DNA of 64,000 bases from Thalassospira sp. ER-Se-21-Dark (GCF_017922435.1 NZ_VDEZ01000002.1:971640-1035639), one strand, 5' to 3'. Shown: positions 34,013 through 43,263, counted from the stretch's first letter. Notes: generated from the letters alone by a model not told the origin. A program made the numbers and translations.

Positions 34013-35245
34013 CTATACCCGGTCTTCGCGCGTGACGATCAGTGATGTCGCCTCAAGCGTTCTGTGTACCGGGCATTTATCGGCAATTTCGATCAGGCGT
34101 TGACGGGTGGCGTCATCCAGATCGCCGGTGAACCGGATGATGCGTTCGAACCGGTCGATCTTGCCGCCCTTTTCCGAATGCTGTTCGCCGCATTCCGCGC
34201 AATCATCGGCATGAACTTTTTGATGCAGGACTTCAGCACGAATGGAATCAATCGGGATCCCCTTGTGATCGGCATACATCCGGATCGTCATCACCGTGCA
34301 ACTGCCAAGAGCCGTTGACAGATAATCATAGGGCGACGGTCCACTATCAAGCCCCCCGACCTTTTCCGGTTCATCGGCCAGCAGGCGGTGCTTGCCTGCC
34401 ATGACCATCGACTGGAACTTGCCAAGGCCGGTTTCACGGACAATCACACCTTCGCCGATATCCGGTTTTGCCGATTTGCCTGCCGGCAGATATCGTTTTG
34501 CCCATGCGGCAATCACGGATGCGGCGTACTGCGCATCATCAGGATCGCTCAGCAAATGGTCTGCCTGATCAAGCGAGACAAAGCTTTTGGGATGCTTGGC
34601 CGCATCAAAAATCTTGCCAGCATTTTCAATCCCGACAGTCTGATCAAGCGGCGCATGCAAGACCAGAAGCGCCTTTTTCATCTTTGCCACCTGTGCGGGC
34701 AGATCATATCCACCAAGGTCATCGACAAACTGCTTGCGAATGACAAACGGCCGCCCGCCAAGGCAAACTTCGGCCTCGCCCTTATCACGGATTTCATCAA
34801 GATGATCGGCAAAGTTATGGGTCACGTGATGGACATCTGCCGGTGCGCCGATGGTTGCAACCGCTGTTGCCTCCTTGATGCGATCAGCCACCGCCAGAAC
34901 CGCCGCGCCACCAAGTGAATGTCCGATCAGAAGTTTCGGGGCCTCGAACGCGTCACGCAGGAAATCAGCCGCACGTTCAAGGTCATCAAGGTTGGATGTA
35001 AAGTTGGTCGAGGCGAAATCACCGCCCGACCCACCCAAGCCGGTGAAGTCAAACCGCAGGACACCGATGCCCTCAATCGTCAGCGCCTCGGCAATTTTGC
35101 GGGCAGCAATCAGATCCTTGGTACAGGTAAAACAATGCGCAAACAGCGCATAGGCCTTGACCGGCCCGGTTGGCAGGTCCAGCCGTGCGGCCAGTTCGGC
35201 ACCATGGGCCCCTTCAAATGTCACCTTGATCGGTTTTCCGGGCAT
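34013..35245 (-). CDS. Alpha/beta hydrolase - OsmC fusion protein
   Basis: A 410-residue fusion. Residues about 1-250 form an alpha/beta hydrolase: nucleophile motif GHSLGGAAV, an Asp in HAPLDQTV and a His in DQADHLLSD. Residues about 270-408 form an OsmC/Ohr domain, with its two reactive cysteines in ALGSCTVMT and DKCPVHRTLE. OsmC domains reduce organic hydroperoxides. The hydrolase may release or process an ester-linked peroxide, but that is inference. The second of two nearby ATGs (35245) is taken because AGGAG is 7 bases ahead of it; the first, at 35251, is too close. This fusion is known in proteobacteria. Confidence 0.85.
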   Translation of the reverse strand: MPGKPIKVTFEGAHGAELAARLDLPTGPVKAYALFAHCFTCTKDLIAARKIAEALTIEGIGVLRFDFTGLGGSGGDFASTNFTSNLDDLERAADFLRDAFEAPKLLIGHSLGGAAVLAVADRIKEATAVATIGAPADVHHVTHNFADHLDEIRDKGEAEVCLGGRPFVIRKQFVDDLGGYDLPAQVAKMKKALLVLHAPLDQTVGIENAGKIFDAAKHPKSFVSLDQADHLLSDPDDAQYAASVIAAWAKRYLPAGKSAKPDIGEGVIVRETGLGKFQSMVMAGKHRLLADEPEKVGGLDSGPSPYDYLSTALGSCTVMTIRMYADHKGIPIDSIRAEVLHQKVHADDCAECGEQHSEKGGKIDRFERIIRFTGDLDDATRQRLIEIADKCPVHRTLEATSLIVTREDRV

Positions 35246-35345
35246 TGTCATTCTCCTGACCTTTGAGGGGTGAAATCATACTGCTATTTCAGATAGTCCC
35301 CGATAATATCCTTCTTGATGCCACCGTAACACGGACAGTTCAGTG

Positions 35346-35855
35346 ATGATCGTTCAAACCGAACGCACAATTTTGCGAGAAGCCACACATGACGACGCCC
35401 CGTTCATTCTTCAGCTGCTAAATGAGCCCGGATGGCTTCGGTTTATCGGCGATCGTAACATTCATGACCTTCAGGCGGCGCGGGATTATATCGATCTGCG
35501 TTTTCGCGAAAACTATGACAAGCTTGGCTTTGGGATGTGCGTTGCACTTGAAAAACACAGCCAAAGCCCGATTGGCCTGATCGGCTTTGTAAAGCGTGAC
35601 ACGCTTGATGCCCCTGATATCGGCTATGCCGTGACCGAGACGTATCAGGGCAAGGGTTATGCCTATGAAGTCAGTTCGGCACTGATCAATCATGGCTGGC
35701 ATCACTACAGGTTTGACAAGATTTATGGCTATTGCCTGCCAGACAATGTCGCGTCTGTTCGGATGCTTGAAAAGCTTGGCCTGACTTATCTGCGCGATCA
35801 GGATGTCAATCAGTCGGGCGAGATGTGCAGGCTTTATATGGCAACCCGACCATAG
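35346..35855 (+). CDS. GNAT-family acetyltransferase (RimJ/RimL-like)
   Basis: A 169-residue GNAT protein. The opening IVQTERTILREATHDDAPFILQLLNEPGWL and the acetyl-CoA loop ETYQGKGYAYEVSSALI are typical of the RimJ/RimL subgroup that acetylates N-termini or small amines. The ending includes the usual NVASVRMLEKLGL motif. The target is unknown. ATG 35346 is used; a GTG one codon earlier is possible. It stands alone between a divergent hydrolase-OsmC gene and a convergent thioesterase. Confidence 0.82.
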   Translation: MIVQTERTILREATHDDAPFILQLLNEPGWLRFIGDRNIHDLQAARDYIDLRFRENYDKLGFGMCVALEKHSQSPIGLIGFVKRDTLDAPDIGYAVTETYQGKGYAYEVSSALINHGWHHYRFDKIYGYCLPDNVASVRMLEKLGLTYLRDQDVNQSGEMCRLYMATRP

Positions 35856-35890
35856 GTCCTGCCCCTGAGCCCAATCCAGCGCACCAAAAC

Positions 35891-35922
35891 AAAACCCCGC
35901 GATCTTATGATGCAGGGTTTTT
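35891..35922. terminator. Weak terminator-like hairpin
   Basis: AAAACCC (35891-35897) pairs with GGGTTTT near 35915-35921, with an imperfect inner stem. A and T runs flank it between convergent genes ending at 35855 and 35925. Confidence 0.5.
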
Positions 35923-35924
35923 GA

Positions 35925-36422
35925 TTATTTGCGGCGAATGCCGATCTTGCGACCAACCCCGGACGGGATTGGTAAATTGGCATGCGCGTCCTTGATCTTG
36001 TTCAGTGTTTCCATGATGTCATCGGGGAACGGGGCCGAACGCCGTTCCTTCATATTGATATGCATGGTGATGATTTCATTGGTCGCGGCCAGCCAGCCTT
36101 CAGTGCCATGGCGCATTTCATGATACATGTGAATGCGTTTCTGATCGCAATCCAGAACCCGGGTATGGATGACATACGGATCATCCTGATGAATTTCGCG
36201 ATCATAGGTCACATGCATTTCAAGCCCGAAGGTCGATCCGCCGCGCCGTTCGGGATAGCTATATCCCATCCCCACTGCATCAAGAAACGCCATCGATCCC
36301 AGATCGAATGCCACCACGTAATAGCCGACATTCATATGGCCGTTAAAATCAATCCATTCGGGTTTGATATGCCCGCGAAAGGCTTCAAGCGGTTCTGGTG
36401 CAAACAGATCGGTGCTGATCAT
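35925..36422 (-). CDS. Hotdog-fold acyl-CoA thioesterase
   Basis: A 165-residue 4HBT-type thioesterase. The motif WIDFNGHMNVGYYVVAFD (about residues 23-40) carries the catalytic Asp/Asn region of this family, and EMHVTYDREIHQDDPYVIHT follows. It would release free acids from CoA esters in the cytoplasm. It overlaps the ornithine-cyclodeaminase-like gene by 4 bases (ATGA), so the pair is co-translated. The substrate is not known; relatives are found beside carnitine and amino-acid catabolism genes. Confidence 0.8.
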   Translation of the reverse strand: MISTDLFAPEPLEAFRGHIKPEWIDFNGHMNVGYYVVAFDLGSMAFLDAVGMGYSYPERRGGSTFGLEMHVTYDREIHQDDPYVIHTRVLDCDQKRIHMYHEMRHGTEGWLAATNEIITMHINMKERRSAPFPDDIMETLNKIKDAHANLPIPSGVGRKIGIRRK

Positions 36423-37360
36423 TTTTCGACGGCCTTCACAACCGCGACCGCCGCGACGAAATCTTCAAGCGAATGACCAACCGATTTGAATACGGTGCAT
36501 TCGCTATCGCTTTCACGGCCCTTGACCTGCCCGCGGGTCAGGCCGAACAGATCGCCGATGATGTCGGATTTGGAAATCGCCCCTGAATCAATCGCCTGAA
36601 CGACGTCGCCGCCTTCGGCACTCGCCCCTTCGAAGCTATCGACATAGATGCGGCATTTCTGCATGACCGCATCATCGGTTTCACGCATGGTTGGCTTGAA
36701 CGCGCCGACCAGATCAACGTGGGTTCCTTCGCGCAGCCAGTCGCCATGCACCAATGGCTCGGTCGAAAGGGTTGCGCATGAAATCAGATCGGCCGTCTTG
36801 CATGCCGCTTCCAGATCATCCGTGCCCTTGGCGTTAAAGCCGAGCTCGGCAATCTCGGCGGCGAGTTTTGCCGCCTTTTCGGGATTGCGGTTCCAGATGG
36901 TGACATTCTTGATCGGGCGAACCGATGCATGCGCCTTGATCAATTGGGGGGCCATCGCACCTGATCCGACCATCACCATGTCGCTGGCATCCTTGCGCGC
37001 CAAATAGTCACAGGCCAGCGCGGACGCTGCGGCCGTACGGCGCGTGGTCAGTTTGGTGCCATCAATGACGGCGGATGGCTGGCCGGTAACGGCATCGAGC
37101 AAAACATAAGTACCCGAAACAGCCGGAAGATTACGCGCCGAATTCCCCGGCACGACGGCGGCGATTTTAACACCGGCTGCACCATCCTTTTGCCAGGCCG
37201 GCATGATCAGGAAGGTTGCGTCATCCTCGTTACTGCGTTCCATGTTGAAATGACTGCGCAGCGGTGCTTCGCAGCCCTGTTCAAACCCGTCGCGAAGGGC
37301 TTCGACCAGATCACGGGGCGAGACGAATTTTTCGATATCTTCGGCAGTAATGAAACGCAT
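36419..37360 (-). CDS. Ornithine cyclodeaminase / mu-crystallin family protein
   Basis: A 313-residue NAD(P)-binding protein of the OCD/mu-crystallin family. The Rossmann motif is MVMVGSGAMAPQLIKAHASV, preceded by TKLTTRRTAAASALACDYLAR, a conserved active-site block with the substrate-binding Arg and Thr residues. The family includes ornithine and lysine cyclodeaminases, alanine dehydrogenases and ketimine reductases. No specific substrate can be read. Start at 37360 has AGGAAGG just upstream; a longer reading from 37438 is unlikely. It is joined to the thioesterase gene. Confidence 0.83.
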   Translation of the reverse strand: MRFITAEDIEKFVSPRDLVEALRDGFEQGCEAPLRSHFNMERSNEDDATFLIMPAWQKDGAAGVKIAAVVPGNSARNLPAVSGTYVLLDAVTGQPSAVIDGTKLTTRRTAAASALACDYLARKDASDMVMVGSGAMAPQLIKAHASVRPIKNVTIWNRNPEKAAKLAAEIAELGFNAKGTDDLEAACKTADLISCATLSTEPLVHGDWLREGTHVDLVGAFKPTMRETDDAVMQKCRIYVDSFEGASAEGGDVVQAIDSGAISKSDIIGDLFGLTRGQVKGRESDSECTVFKSVGHSLEDFVAAVAVVKAVEK

Positions 37361-37488
37361 GGGCCTTCCTGTATAAGCATTTTTGTTTTCAGTGCGGTAG
37401 CGGTCATATTTTATACCACGTCGCAGTCCATACGTCACAGGAAGACCAGCAGTTTTTTATGCTGTTTTATGAGATTTTCCGGGGGAAT

Positions 37489-38340
37489 TTACGGCAACAA
37501 AAACCGTTTGAGCGTGCCAAACAGGGATCCGGTGCCAAGGAACACTTCTTCAAGCACGGTAAAGTGGTTGGCACCCCATGCCTTATAGACCGAAACCTTG
37601 AGCCCGGCACTGCCACAATAAGCGCCATAGGCATCGCTTTGGCGGACAAATTCCGGGCTTTCATTACCGCCGACGACCACCATCAAACGGGCATCAAGCG
37701 GCACACCATCAAGCATCGGTGAATTGTCGGCAGCTGACGCTTCGTCAAGGCGGACATCGTCATTGATCGTCGTGTGCCGGATCGGTTCAAGATCAAAAAC
37801 ACCGGAAATCGGCACAATGGCCTCAAACGGCATCGCATCGCCAAGCGTTTCGGCCCAATCATGGGTGGCAAGTCGGGCGACGATCTGACCACCCGCCGAG
37901 TGGCCCGAAATCGAAATCCGGTCACGGTCGCCGTTAAATTCTTCGATATGCTGATAGATATAGGCAATCGCGCGCACGGCTTCTTCGGTGATGTCGGCCA
38001 CGGTTACATCCGGGCACAGATCATAATTCGGGCAGATGACCGTAAAGCCAGCCGCCACCAGATCGCGCGCGACAAAGGCATAATCCTTTTTGTCCTGACT
38101 GCGCCAATAACCACCATGGAAAAACACATGCACCGGTGCGCCCGGATCGGATGCCATAAACACATCCATGGTTTCCTTGGGCCCGTCGCCAAAGCGCACA
38201 TCAATCTTGCCGCCAAGCTGGGCACGGGTTTCATCGGACAGTTTCACGAACCGTTCAAAATGGGTCATGAAGTCCGGCACGGTTTCGCGCGGATTATATT
38301 GCCATTCAAGCTCTGCTGCTGTGAAACCGCCCCAAGCCAT
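37489..38340 (-). CDS. Alpha/beta hydrolase (arylformamidase/carboxylesterase-like)
   Basis: A 283-residue alpha/beta hydrolase. HVFFHGGYWRSQDK (about residues 71-84) is the oxyanion HGGYW motif of the formamidase/hormone-sensitive-lipase group. The nucleophile is the Ser in ISGHSAGGQI, and the His is probably that in ANHFTVLEE. Relatives hydrolyse N-formylkynurenine or simple esters and amides. No other kynurenine-pathway gene is near, so a kynurenine role is not claimed. It sits alone on the minus strand between the OCD-like gene and the M81 gene. Confidence 0.8.
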   Translation of the reverse strand: MAWGGFTAAELEWQYNPRETVPDFMTHFERFVKLSDETRAQLGGKIDVRFGDGPKETMDVFMASDPGAPVHVFFHGGYWRSQDKKDYAFVARDLVAAGFTVICPNYDLCPDVTVADITEEAVRAIAYIYQHIEEFNGDRDRISISGHSAGGQIVARLATHDWAETLGDAMPFEAIVPISGVFDLEPIRHTTINDDVRLDEASAADNSPMLDGVPLDARLMVVVGGNESPEFVRQSDAYGAYCGSAGLKVSVYKAWGANHFTVLEEVFLGTGSLFGTLKRFLLP

Positions 38341-38606
38341 CGGAACCTCATTGTTATCGGTGAAAACGATCTCGCCCGGTTCAATCTTTCTTTAATTTCG
38401 GATTGTTTGCAAACACTTCGCAAAATAGATGGTGCTTTTAACCGAACTCACCAACGCTTACCGATCGCTGCCGCAAAAAAAAGAGCCATGACCAGGCGTT
38501 AAACCCAATCATGGCCCCAATCCTTGACCAGTCCCTTGCAGGGAGACTTTTAACGGCTCGAATGTGTGGCTTTTGAACCGCTTGCGACTGGCACAAGGTA
38601 AACTTT

Positions 38607-40076
38607 CTAACCGGCCTTTTTTTCAAACGGATCTTCGACAATCGGCCACAGGGCGCGGGTCAAATGGCGATATCCGTTCGTTTTCGGGTCGGACGGATAT
38701 GGTCCGTGTACATCGACATAAATGATCTCGCCCGCGATCTTGGCAAACGAGTCATAAAAATGGTTGGTCGATTTGATGAACAGGTATTTCTTCGAAACCG
38801 GATCAATACCTATGTTGGAAAACAGGCTGGGATTAAAGCTTTGCGACCGGTTGGTATTGAGGATCACCTCCCCCCCGTCGGGCAGGATGATCACGGCGCA
38901 ATCGCCAAGTGGAACGATGCTTTCACCGAAATACTGCCAGGCATCGCGTTTCAAGGTTTTGACCCGGACCTCGGCGTCAATCGGTGCACCCGCATGGGCA
39001 CCGGTTTTCCCGCCAAACCGCAGCGGTAAAACCGCCCCCTCGCCCGCGGAAAAACAGGTCCGTACCGCCATCGGATCCCACAGGGTGCCAAAGGCATAAT
39101 CGTTAAGCCCGCGATCGATCACGGCGCGCAGCAAAATGGTGCTATCGCCCGGAACACCACCGCCCGGATTGTCCCAGACATCGGTCAGGACAATCGGTTT
39201 GGCATCGGATGCCAGCGCCTGATCAAGGGCATCTTCGGGTTTGGCAAAAGCAGGCCGGGTGGCCCCACGGAAACCAAACAACTCAACCCCCAGGTCGTGT
39301 GCAATCTGCTTGGCTTCCGCAGGGTTATCGTTGGTGGTGACAATTACCTTGGCCCCAAGATCGGGCACGTCACCGGCCATAAATCCGTGAATGAACGATA
39401 CCGACAGAATATTGCCAGTTCCTTCCATTGCCTTTGCCCGGTCAATGAATGACCGCATCGGTTCGCGCGAGGTCGGCAACACCTCGATCATATGGCAGTC
39501 AAAAACTTCCTTGGTCGGTTTGATTTCGCCGCGCAATGTGCGCAATACAAGATCAACCACAGCCCGCCCGGTTTCGACAAAATCGGTATGGGGGAATTCC
39601 TTGAACGCAACAATAATGTCAGCGTTATCAATGCGTTTCGCGGTCAAATGGCTGTGCGGATCAAAGCTTGTGCCGATCACAACATCAGGGCCGACCAGTG
39701 CACGAATGCGTGCAATCAGATCACCTTCGCAATCAAGGTAATCCTGGGCCACCATTGCGCCATGAAGACCAAGGATCACGCCATCAACCGGCATGGCCGC
39801 ACGCAATTGGCCAAGCACCTCGTCACGAAGCTGCTCATAGGTCTGGCGATTCACCAACCCGCCCGGTTCCGCCCATGTCGCGGTGCCTTCGATCAGATCC
39901 CAGCCTTCCTTGGCGGCACGCAGGCGGCCTTCGGTAAAGACAGCACTGCACAGTGTCGGGGTGACCGGATGCTGGCCCGGCGGGGCATAAAAGCTTTCCT
40001 GAAAATCGGAAAAATCAGTGCGCAAAGGTGAAAAAGTATTGGTCTCGGTTGCAATCGAGGCGCAAAAAATCCGCAT
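38607..40076 (-). CDS. M81-family metallopeptidase (MlrC-like)
   Basis: A 489-residue protein of the M81/MlrC family. MRIFCASIATETNTFSP at the N-terminus, LGLHGAMVAQD, and GTSFDPHSHLT carry the putative zinc ligands, and LTDVWDNPGGGVPGDST is a conserved block. MlrC degrades linearised microcystin, but most family members lie beside transporters for unknown substrates and may be amidohydrolases of small compounds. Here it follows a TRAP transporter on the same strand. It is cytoplasmic by lack of a signal. Mechanism and substrate are unassigned. Confidence 0.84.
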   Translation of the reverse strand: MRIFCASIATETNTFSPLRTDFSDFQESFYAPPGQHPVTPTLCSAVFTEGRLRAAKEGWDLIEGTATWAEPGGLVNRQTYEQLRDEVLGQLRAAMPVDGVILGLHGAMVAQDYLDCEGDLIARIRALVGPDVVIGTSFDPHSHLTAKRIDNADIIVAFKEFPHTDFVETGRAVVDLVLRTLRGEIKPTKEVFDCHMIEVLPTSREPMRSFIDRAKAMEGTGNILSVSFIHGFMAGDVPDLGAKVIVTTNDNPAEAKQIAHDLGVELFGFRGATRPAFAKPEDALDQALASDAKPIVLTDVWDNPGGGVPGDSTILLRAVIDRGLNDYAFGTLWDPMAVRTCFSAGEGAVLPLRFGGKTGAHAGAPIDAEVRVKTLKRDAWQYFGESIVPLGDCAVIILPDGGEVILNTNRSQSFNPSLFSNIGIDPVSKKYLFIKSTNHFYDSFAKIAGEIIYVDVHGPYPSDPKTNGYRHLTRALWPIVEDPFEKKAG

Positions 40077-40121
40077 GGCCCGTGCCTTTGTTATTGGTCT
40101 TTTGATATCAGCTAATGAATT

Positions 40122-40150
40122 CCGAAGGGGCGAGAACCCCGCCCCTTCGG
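40122..40150 (-). terminator. Strong hairpin between dctP and the M81 gene
   Basis: An 11-bp perfect stem, 40122-40132 with 40140-40150 (CCGAAGGGGCG/CGCCCCTTCGG). No T run follows on the minus strand, so it may stabilise the dctP mRNA end or limit read-through rather than fully terminate. Confidence 0.6.
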
Positions 40151-40163
40151 CTATTGGAATGGC

Positions 40164-41219
40164 TTATTCCATGTAGCGGTTGGCGTTGGCCTTCTCGACT
40201 TCTTCCTTGAACAGGTTCAGAAGTTTGACACCTTCATCGCCAAGGCTTTCCTGAACGTGTTTGACCACGACCGGCTGGGTTGCCTCTTTGAACTTTTCAC
40301 GGTCTTCAGCCGACAGCGCGGTGATTTCCATTTTGTCCTTAAGACCGGCAAGACCACGATCAGATGCCTCGATCACACGCGACACGCCACGGCTTGCAAC
40401 AACGCAAGACTGTGCAGCGTAACGGATGATTTTCTGCTGATCGGCGGTCAGGTCATCCCAGAATGCCTTCGACAGCATCATGGTGTAGGGCGAGAACAGG
40501 TGGTTGGTCAGGGTCAGGTAGCCCTGAACTTCGTTGAACTTGGCAAAGGTAACAGTCGGAACCGGGTTCATCTGACCATCGATCACACCGGTCTGAAGAC
40601 CGGCATAAACTTCGCCCCAGGCCATCGGATATGCTTCGGCACCAAGGGCCTGCATGATTTTCTGATGGGACGGCAGCGACATGGTACGAATGCGGATACC
40701 CTTGAAATCTTCAAGCGTTGCAATCGAATGCTGCGAGTTGGTCACGGCAAAGAACCCGCCGGTATCCGGGAAGCCAAGAACCTTCACATCACCCAGTTCG
40801 CCTTCAATGTCGCTTGCAAGCGTCTCGCCAAACGGACCATCAAACACGTCATAGGTCGATGCGTTGCTATCAAATGCAAAGGCAAGGTTCAGAACGTCAA
40901 TGCGCGGATAGTAAGATGCCAGCGCACCGGTCGAGGTCAGCGTACCCTGGATCAGGCCATCACGGACCATCTGAACATGTTCGGCAGCCGAACCAAGCTG
41001 GTTGGACGGATAAATTTCGACTTCGATTTCACCGTTGGTGTCAGCTTCGACGATGTTGGCGAAAACAGCCGTGCAGGCATGTGCCGGGTTTTCGAACGGG
41101 TCGGTCTTGTTGTCGTGCGCGAATTTAAGAACCTTCGGCTCGGCGAATGCCATCGAGGTGCTGCCCATCAGCATCGCGGTTGCAAGGGCGGCTGCGCCCA
41201 AACGCTTTACGGTTTTCAT
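40164..41219 (-). CDS. dctP: TRAP transporter periplasmic binding protein
   Basis: A 351-residue DctP-type solute receptor. A signal peptide (hydrophobic core AALATAMLMGSTSMAFA) is cut before EPKVLKFAHD. The conserved block GIRIRTMSLPSHQKIMQALG contains the Arg that binds carboxylate ligands, and GEVYAGLQTGVIDGQMNP follows. It delivers an organic acid to the DctQM membrane pair encoded upstream. The ligand is unknown; proximity to M81 and OCD genes suggests an amino-acid-like or amide-bearing acid. It lies 97 bp after dctM, with an intergenic hairpin. Confidence 0.9.
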   Translation of the reverse strand: MKTVKRLGAAALATAMLMGSTSMAFAEPKVLKFAHDNKTDPFENPAHACTAVFANIVEADTNGEIEVEIYPSNQLGSAAEHVQMVRDGLIQGTLTSTGALASYYPRIDVLNLAFAFDSNASTYDVFDGPFGETLASDIEGELGDVKVLGFPDTGGFFAVTNSQHSIATLEDFKGIRIRTMSLPSHQKIMQALGAEAYPMAWGEVYAGLQTGVIDGQMNPVPTVTFAKFNEVQGYLTLTNHLFSPYTMMLSKAFWDDLTADQQKIIRYAAQSCVVASRGVSRVIEASDRGLAGLKDKMEITALSAEDREKFKEATQPVVVKHVQESLGDEGVKLLNLFKEEVEKANANRYME

Positions 41220-41273
41220 TTCTACCTCTCCTTGATTTAACGACTTTATGTGTCCGGCATTATTGTGATGTGC

Positions 41274-41298
41274 GCCCCGGCCCGGACCTGACCGGGGC
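41274..41298 (-). other. Intergenic hairpin between dctM and dctP
   Basis: GCCCCGG (41274-41280) pairs with CCGGGGC (41292-41298), with an 11-nt loop. It could protect or divide the transcript so that more binding protein than permease is made. This is inferred. Confidence 0.5.
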
Positions 41299-41316
41299 TA
41301 TATTCATCCCGATGAC

Positions 41317-42597
41317 CTACCGGAAGCCCAGCAATCGCGGTATCACGAGGGCAAGGTCCGACCAGAAGGCAAACAGGAACAGCACGCCAAGCTCGGCCAA
41401 AAGGAATGGCCAAAGTTGTGCGGCAATCTTTTCAAGCTTTTCACCAGTGACGGATGACAGGACAAACAGACAGGCCCCGACAGGCGGCGTCATCAGCGAG
41501 ATGTTGAGTGCCAGGATAAAGATGATCCCGGCATGGATCGGGTCCATGCCGATCTGAACGGTCAGCGGCACCAGAACCGGGGCCAGAATGATCAGGATGG
41601 CGTTGATATCCATCACCATGCCGATCATCAAAAGCAGACCGACGATCATGAAGATCACGATATATGGATTTTCCGAAACGCCCAGAACCATGGTCGCGAC
41701 TTCTTGCGGGATGCGGTTGAAGCTCAGCCACCAGCCAAGGATCGACGCAAAGGCAATGATGACAAAGATCACGCCGGTCACACGTGCCGTGCGCACCAGC
41801 ATCTTGAAGAAATCAGCAAAACTGAGCGCGCGGTAAACGAACACACCAATGAACAGGGCATAGGCCACGGCAACCGAAGCGGCTTCTGTCGGGGTGACGA
41901 TCCCGCCAAGGATACCGCCCAGAATGATCAGTGGCATGATCAGTGCGGTTATCGAAGATTTGAAAATCTTCCAGACTTCCAGAAGCGACGCGCGGCGTTC
42001 ATTTTTCGGCAGGTTCTTGGACCGTGCTGTAACGGCAATCACCGTCATGCAGATCAGGCAGATCATAAGTCCCGGCAGGATACCGGCGGCAAAAAGGCCA
42101 CCGATCGAAACGCCCATCAGCGATCCATAAACAACCATCAAACCAGATGGCGGAATGGTCGGGCCGATGATCGACCCGGCGGCAGTCACCGCACAGGCAT
42201 AATCACGGCGATATCCGCGTTCGACCATGGCAGGTACCAGCGTCTTGCCAAAGGCCGCGGCATCGGCAGTTGCAGCCCCGGTAAGACCGGCGAAGAACAC
42301 TGATGCCAGCATATTGGTATGAGCCAGCCCGCCGCGCATATGCCCGACGAGTGCCTGGGCGAATTTCACCAACCGGCTGGTAATGCCGATATGGTTCATG
42401 ATTTCGCCAGCCAAAATAAAGAACGGCATGGCAAGGAACGGGAAGACATTCAGCCCGTTAAAGACCTTGCTTGGACCCTGGGACAAAAACATCCCCCCGC
42501 CCATGTCAAACAGGCCAACAACGCCTGCCACACCCAGGGCAAAGCCAATCGGCATGCCCAGAACCATCAGAACGACAAAGATAATGGCGACGATCAT
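41317..42597 (-). CDS. dctM: TRAP transporter large permease
   Basis: A 426-residue integral membrane protein of the DctM family with about 11-12 hydrophobic segments, beginning MIVAIIFVVLMVLGMPIGFALGV. Conserved blocks include GAATADAAAFGKTLVPAM and TAAGSIIGPTIPPSGLMVVYG, which are typical of the DctM elevator domain. It takes up substrate with a sodium gradient as the driving force. Its start overlaps the end of dctQ by 4 bases. Confidence 0.92.
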   Translation of the reverse strand: MIVAIIFVVLMVLGMPIGFALGVAGVVGLFDMGGGMFLSQGPSKVFNGLNVFPFLAMPFFILAGEIMNHIGITSRLVKFAQALVGHMRGGLAHTNMLASVFFAGLTGAATADAAAFGKTLVPAMVERGYRRDYACAVTAAGSIIGPTIPPSGLMVVYGSLMGVSIGGLFAAGILPGLMICLICMTVIAVTARSKNLPKNERRASLLEVWKIFKSSITALIMPLIILGGILGGIVTPTEAASVAVAYALFIGVFVYRALSFADFFKMLVRTARVTGVIFVIIAFASILGWWLSFNRIPQEVATMVLGVSENPYIVIFMIVGLLLMIGMVMDINAILIILAPVLVPLTVQIGMDPIHAGIIFILALNISLMTPPVGACLFVLSSVTGEKLEKIAAQLWPFLLAELGVLFLFAFWSDLALVIPRLLGFR

Positions 42598-43115
42598 TCT
42601 GCGCCCTCCGCAAGATCAACCGGGACAAAACGGCCCTGATCACGCAAGGCAACGAGGAGGAGCTGAATGGCGGCAAGCAATGCCGAAACAGGCACAGCCG
42701 CATAAGGCAGTGCCAGTGACATGCCGAAAATCATTGCCTGACGGCGCATGCCGCCTTGGGCGAAATCAAATCCATAAATGGCAAGGTAAAGGAAGGCTGC
42801 GAGCGCAATCAGATCCACCAGAAACAGGATTGTGCGCTGGATCGGCATCGGCAGGCTGAGAACAAACATGCCAATCCCGATATGTTCGCGCCGCGCAATC
42901 CCGGCCGAGATCGCCAGAAGTGCCGCCCAGATCATCAGGTAGCGCGCCAGTTCTTCGGGCCATGGCAGTTGCCAATGAAATAAGTATCGGTCAACGACAC
43001 CCAGCCAGACGTCCAGAACAAGAACAAGCATCAGAACCGCTATGATGCGTTCAACCACCCAATTAAGGCACCGGCTTGCGGTTGCAGCTGTGGTTTCAAT
43101 ACGGCGTAAAGCCAT
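42594..43115 (-). CDS. dctQ: TRAP transporter small permease
   Basis: A protein of about 173 residues with four hydrophobic segments, including IIAVLMLVLVLDVWLGVVDR and MIWAALLAISAGIARREHIG; the RREHI element is characteristic of DctQ. It pairs with DctM. Start is uncertain: ATG 43115 with GGAGAG about 10 bases ahead is used; a GTG at 43133 would add six residues and lacks a ribosome site. Transcription comes from the region holding three RpiR-type sites. Confidence 0.85.
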   Translation of the reverse strand: MALRRIETTAATASRCLNWVVERIIAVLMLVLVLDVWLGVVDRYLFHWQLPWPEELARYLMIWAALLAISAGIARREHIGIGMFVLSLPMPIQRTILFLVDLIALAAFLYLAIYGFDFAQGGMRRQAMIFGMSLALPYAAVPVSALLAAIQLLLVALRDQGRFVPVDLAEGAE

Positions 43116-43146
43116 CTCCGCCAAACTCTCCACTGATCAAATGTTA

Positions 43147-43161
43147 TGTAATTTTTCTACA
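43147..43161. promoter_or_regulatory. RpiR-type operator, site 1
   Basis: TGTAATTTTTCTACA: a 5-5-5 inverted repeat (TGTAR-N5-CTACA) placed 32 bp before the dctQ ATG. It resembles the TGTARTTNNAYTACA style of RpiR/HexR sites. It is exactly 30 bp (about three helical turns) from site 2. Confidence 0.6.
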
Positions 43162-43176
43162 TACTGAGGTACATTT

Positions 43177-43191
43177 TGTAGTTTGTCTACA
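43177..43191. promoter_or_regulatory. RpiR-type operator, site 2
   Basis: TGTAGTTTGTCTACA: the perfect 5-5-5 form, on the same face of the helix as site 1. Confidence 0.65.
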
Positions 43192-43248
43192 TTATTTATC
43201 TCCGAAGTTTCATATTTTTGCTCCTAAATTGACTTTTAAACTGTTATA

Positions 43249-43263
43249 AGTAGCTTAACTACA
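43249..43263. promoter_or_regulatory. RpiR-type operator, site 3
   Basis: AGTAGCTTAACTACA: 5-5-5 repeat, one arm base different. It overlaps the end of an extended -10 promoter (TG-T-TATAAG, 43242-43250) pointing to the rpiR gene, so it may mediate autoregulation. Between this site and 43596 I see no gene; the leader to rpiR is long (over 330 bp). Confidence 0.5.

Noticed and set aside
37489-38340. Kynurenine formamidase (kynB)
   Set aside because: The HGGYW motif alone is shared by many esterases, and no tryptophan-catabolism gene is near.
38341-38606. Possible regulatory RNA downstream of the M81 gene
   Set aside because: Only a weak CCATGA/TCATGG pairing was seen, with no promoter or terminator; not enough to report.
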